Shown one piece after another: positions 14,082-14,196 of a stretch of 14,196 nt of DNA. The stretch is from RI-92 sp037384645 (GTDB lineage Bacteria > Pseudomonadota > Gammaproteobacteria > UBA6429 > Thiohalophilaceae). Both the position numbers and the translations under genes were made by a program. The notes beneath the pieces were generated by a model. That model did not search any database. It worked only from the letters and a program-made list of their open reading frames with translations, and was not told the origin of the DNA. Position 1 is the first letter of the stretch; every line of letters begins with the position of its first letter. The stretch is from positions 1 through 14,196 of the forward strand of contig JARRNT010000056.1 of assembly GCA_037384645.1 (NCBI GenBank). Reading direction: 5' to 3'.

Positions 14082-14113
14082 AAAAACACTCGCTATTTGG
14101 CGGGTGTTTTTTT
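14082..14113 (+). terminator. Intrinsic terminator after the aminotransferase gene
   Basis: AAAAACACTCGC (14082-14093) pairs with GCGGGTGTTTTT (14100-14111) in a 12-bp stem with one G-T pair and a 6-nt loop, ending in a run of seven T. The A-run before the stem makes it potentially active on the other strand as well. Confidence 0.9.
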
Positions 14114-14127
14114 ATGGGGAAGGAAAA

Positions 14128-14196
14128 TTGGATTTGTCACGAGCAGATTATCGTGATTCTGATCGCACCGAAGTCGCAATCTGCGCTGTTTCAACG
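14128..14196 (+). CDS. Possible start of a further gene (truncated by window end)
   Basis: From TTG 14128 a frame of 23 codons stays open to the window edge and reads as plausible hydrophilic protein (DLSRADYRDSDRTEVAICAV). GGGGAAGGA lies 3 nt upstream, a strong but close purine run. A TTG at 14134 is an alternative start with better spacing. Against it, the terminator ends only 14 nt upstream and no promoter fits in between. An ATG at 14114 opens another frame that also runs to the edge. I do not recognise the product. Confidence 0.25.
   Translation, partial: MDLSRADYRDSDRTEVAICAVST

Noticed and set aside
1..14196. Mobile elements, CRISPR arrays, tRNA or rRNA genes
   Set aside because: No transposase or integrase frames, regular repeats, or tRNA-like or rRNA-like segments were seen on either strand.

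Overview
The window reads as chromosomal DNA of an aerobic gammaproteobacterium of medium GC content with type IV pili. Most genes are housekeeping or regulatory, and no transposase, phage gene, CRISPR array, rRNA or tRNA was seen. The lineage call rests on three things: a FimX-type c-di-GMP effector next to a PilZ-like protein, a complete EpmA/EpmB lysine-type EF-P modification set, and an RhdA-type sulfurtransferase next to psd. From memory, the Pseudomonas aeruginosa order rhdA-psd-PA4958-fimX-serB is an expanded match: here the same families flank an inserted block of EF-P, LexA-like and copper-chaperone genes. Genus cannot be fixed from the sequence.

Layout. 1-360: C-terminal end of an M48-type membrane metallopeptidase. 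408-1634: a DUF1015 protein. 1674-5730, minus strand: fimX-like gene, preceded in transcription order by a large PilZ-like protein gene. 5857-8478: the EF-P module, with epmB on the minus strand diverging from efp-epmA on the plus strand across a 64-nt gap that holds a perfect 7-bp inverted repeat. 8493-9774, minus strand: a compact apparent operon of an HTH-less LexA/S24 protein, a Mut7-C PIN-like putative nuclease with a zinc ribbon, and a small unrecognised gene with a possible +1 frame change at its end. 9910-11930, plus strand: SCO1-type copper protein, PCuAC copper chaperone (4-nt overlap) and psd. 11948-12766, minus strand: RhdA-type rhodanese, convergent with psd. 12860-14056: class V alanine/serine-glyoxylate-type aminotransferase with a good promoter and a strong intrinsic terminator. 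The last 83 nt hold at most the start of another gene.

How the parts may work together. FimX and the PilZ-like protein are probably c-di-GMP readers for type IV pilus control. EpmB makes beta-lysine, EpmA ligates it to Lys34 of EF-P, and modified EF-P relieves ribosome stalling at proline runs. The SCO1/PCuAC pair should load the CuA (and perhaps CuB) site of cytochrome c oxidase, and Psd makes the phosphatidylethanolamine of the same membrane. The least explained part is the LexA-like/Mut7-C/small-protein operon: a possibly self-cleaving S24 protein with no DNA-binding domain, co-oriented with a putative RNase.
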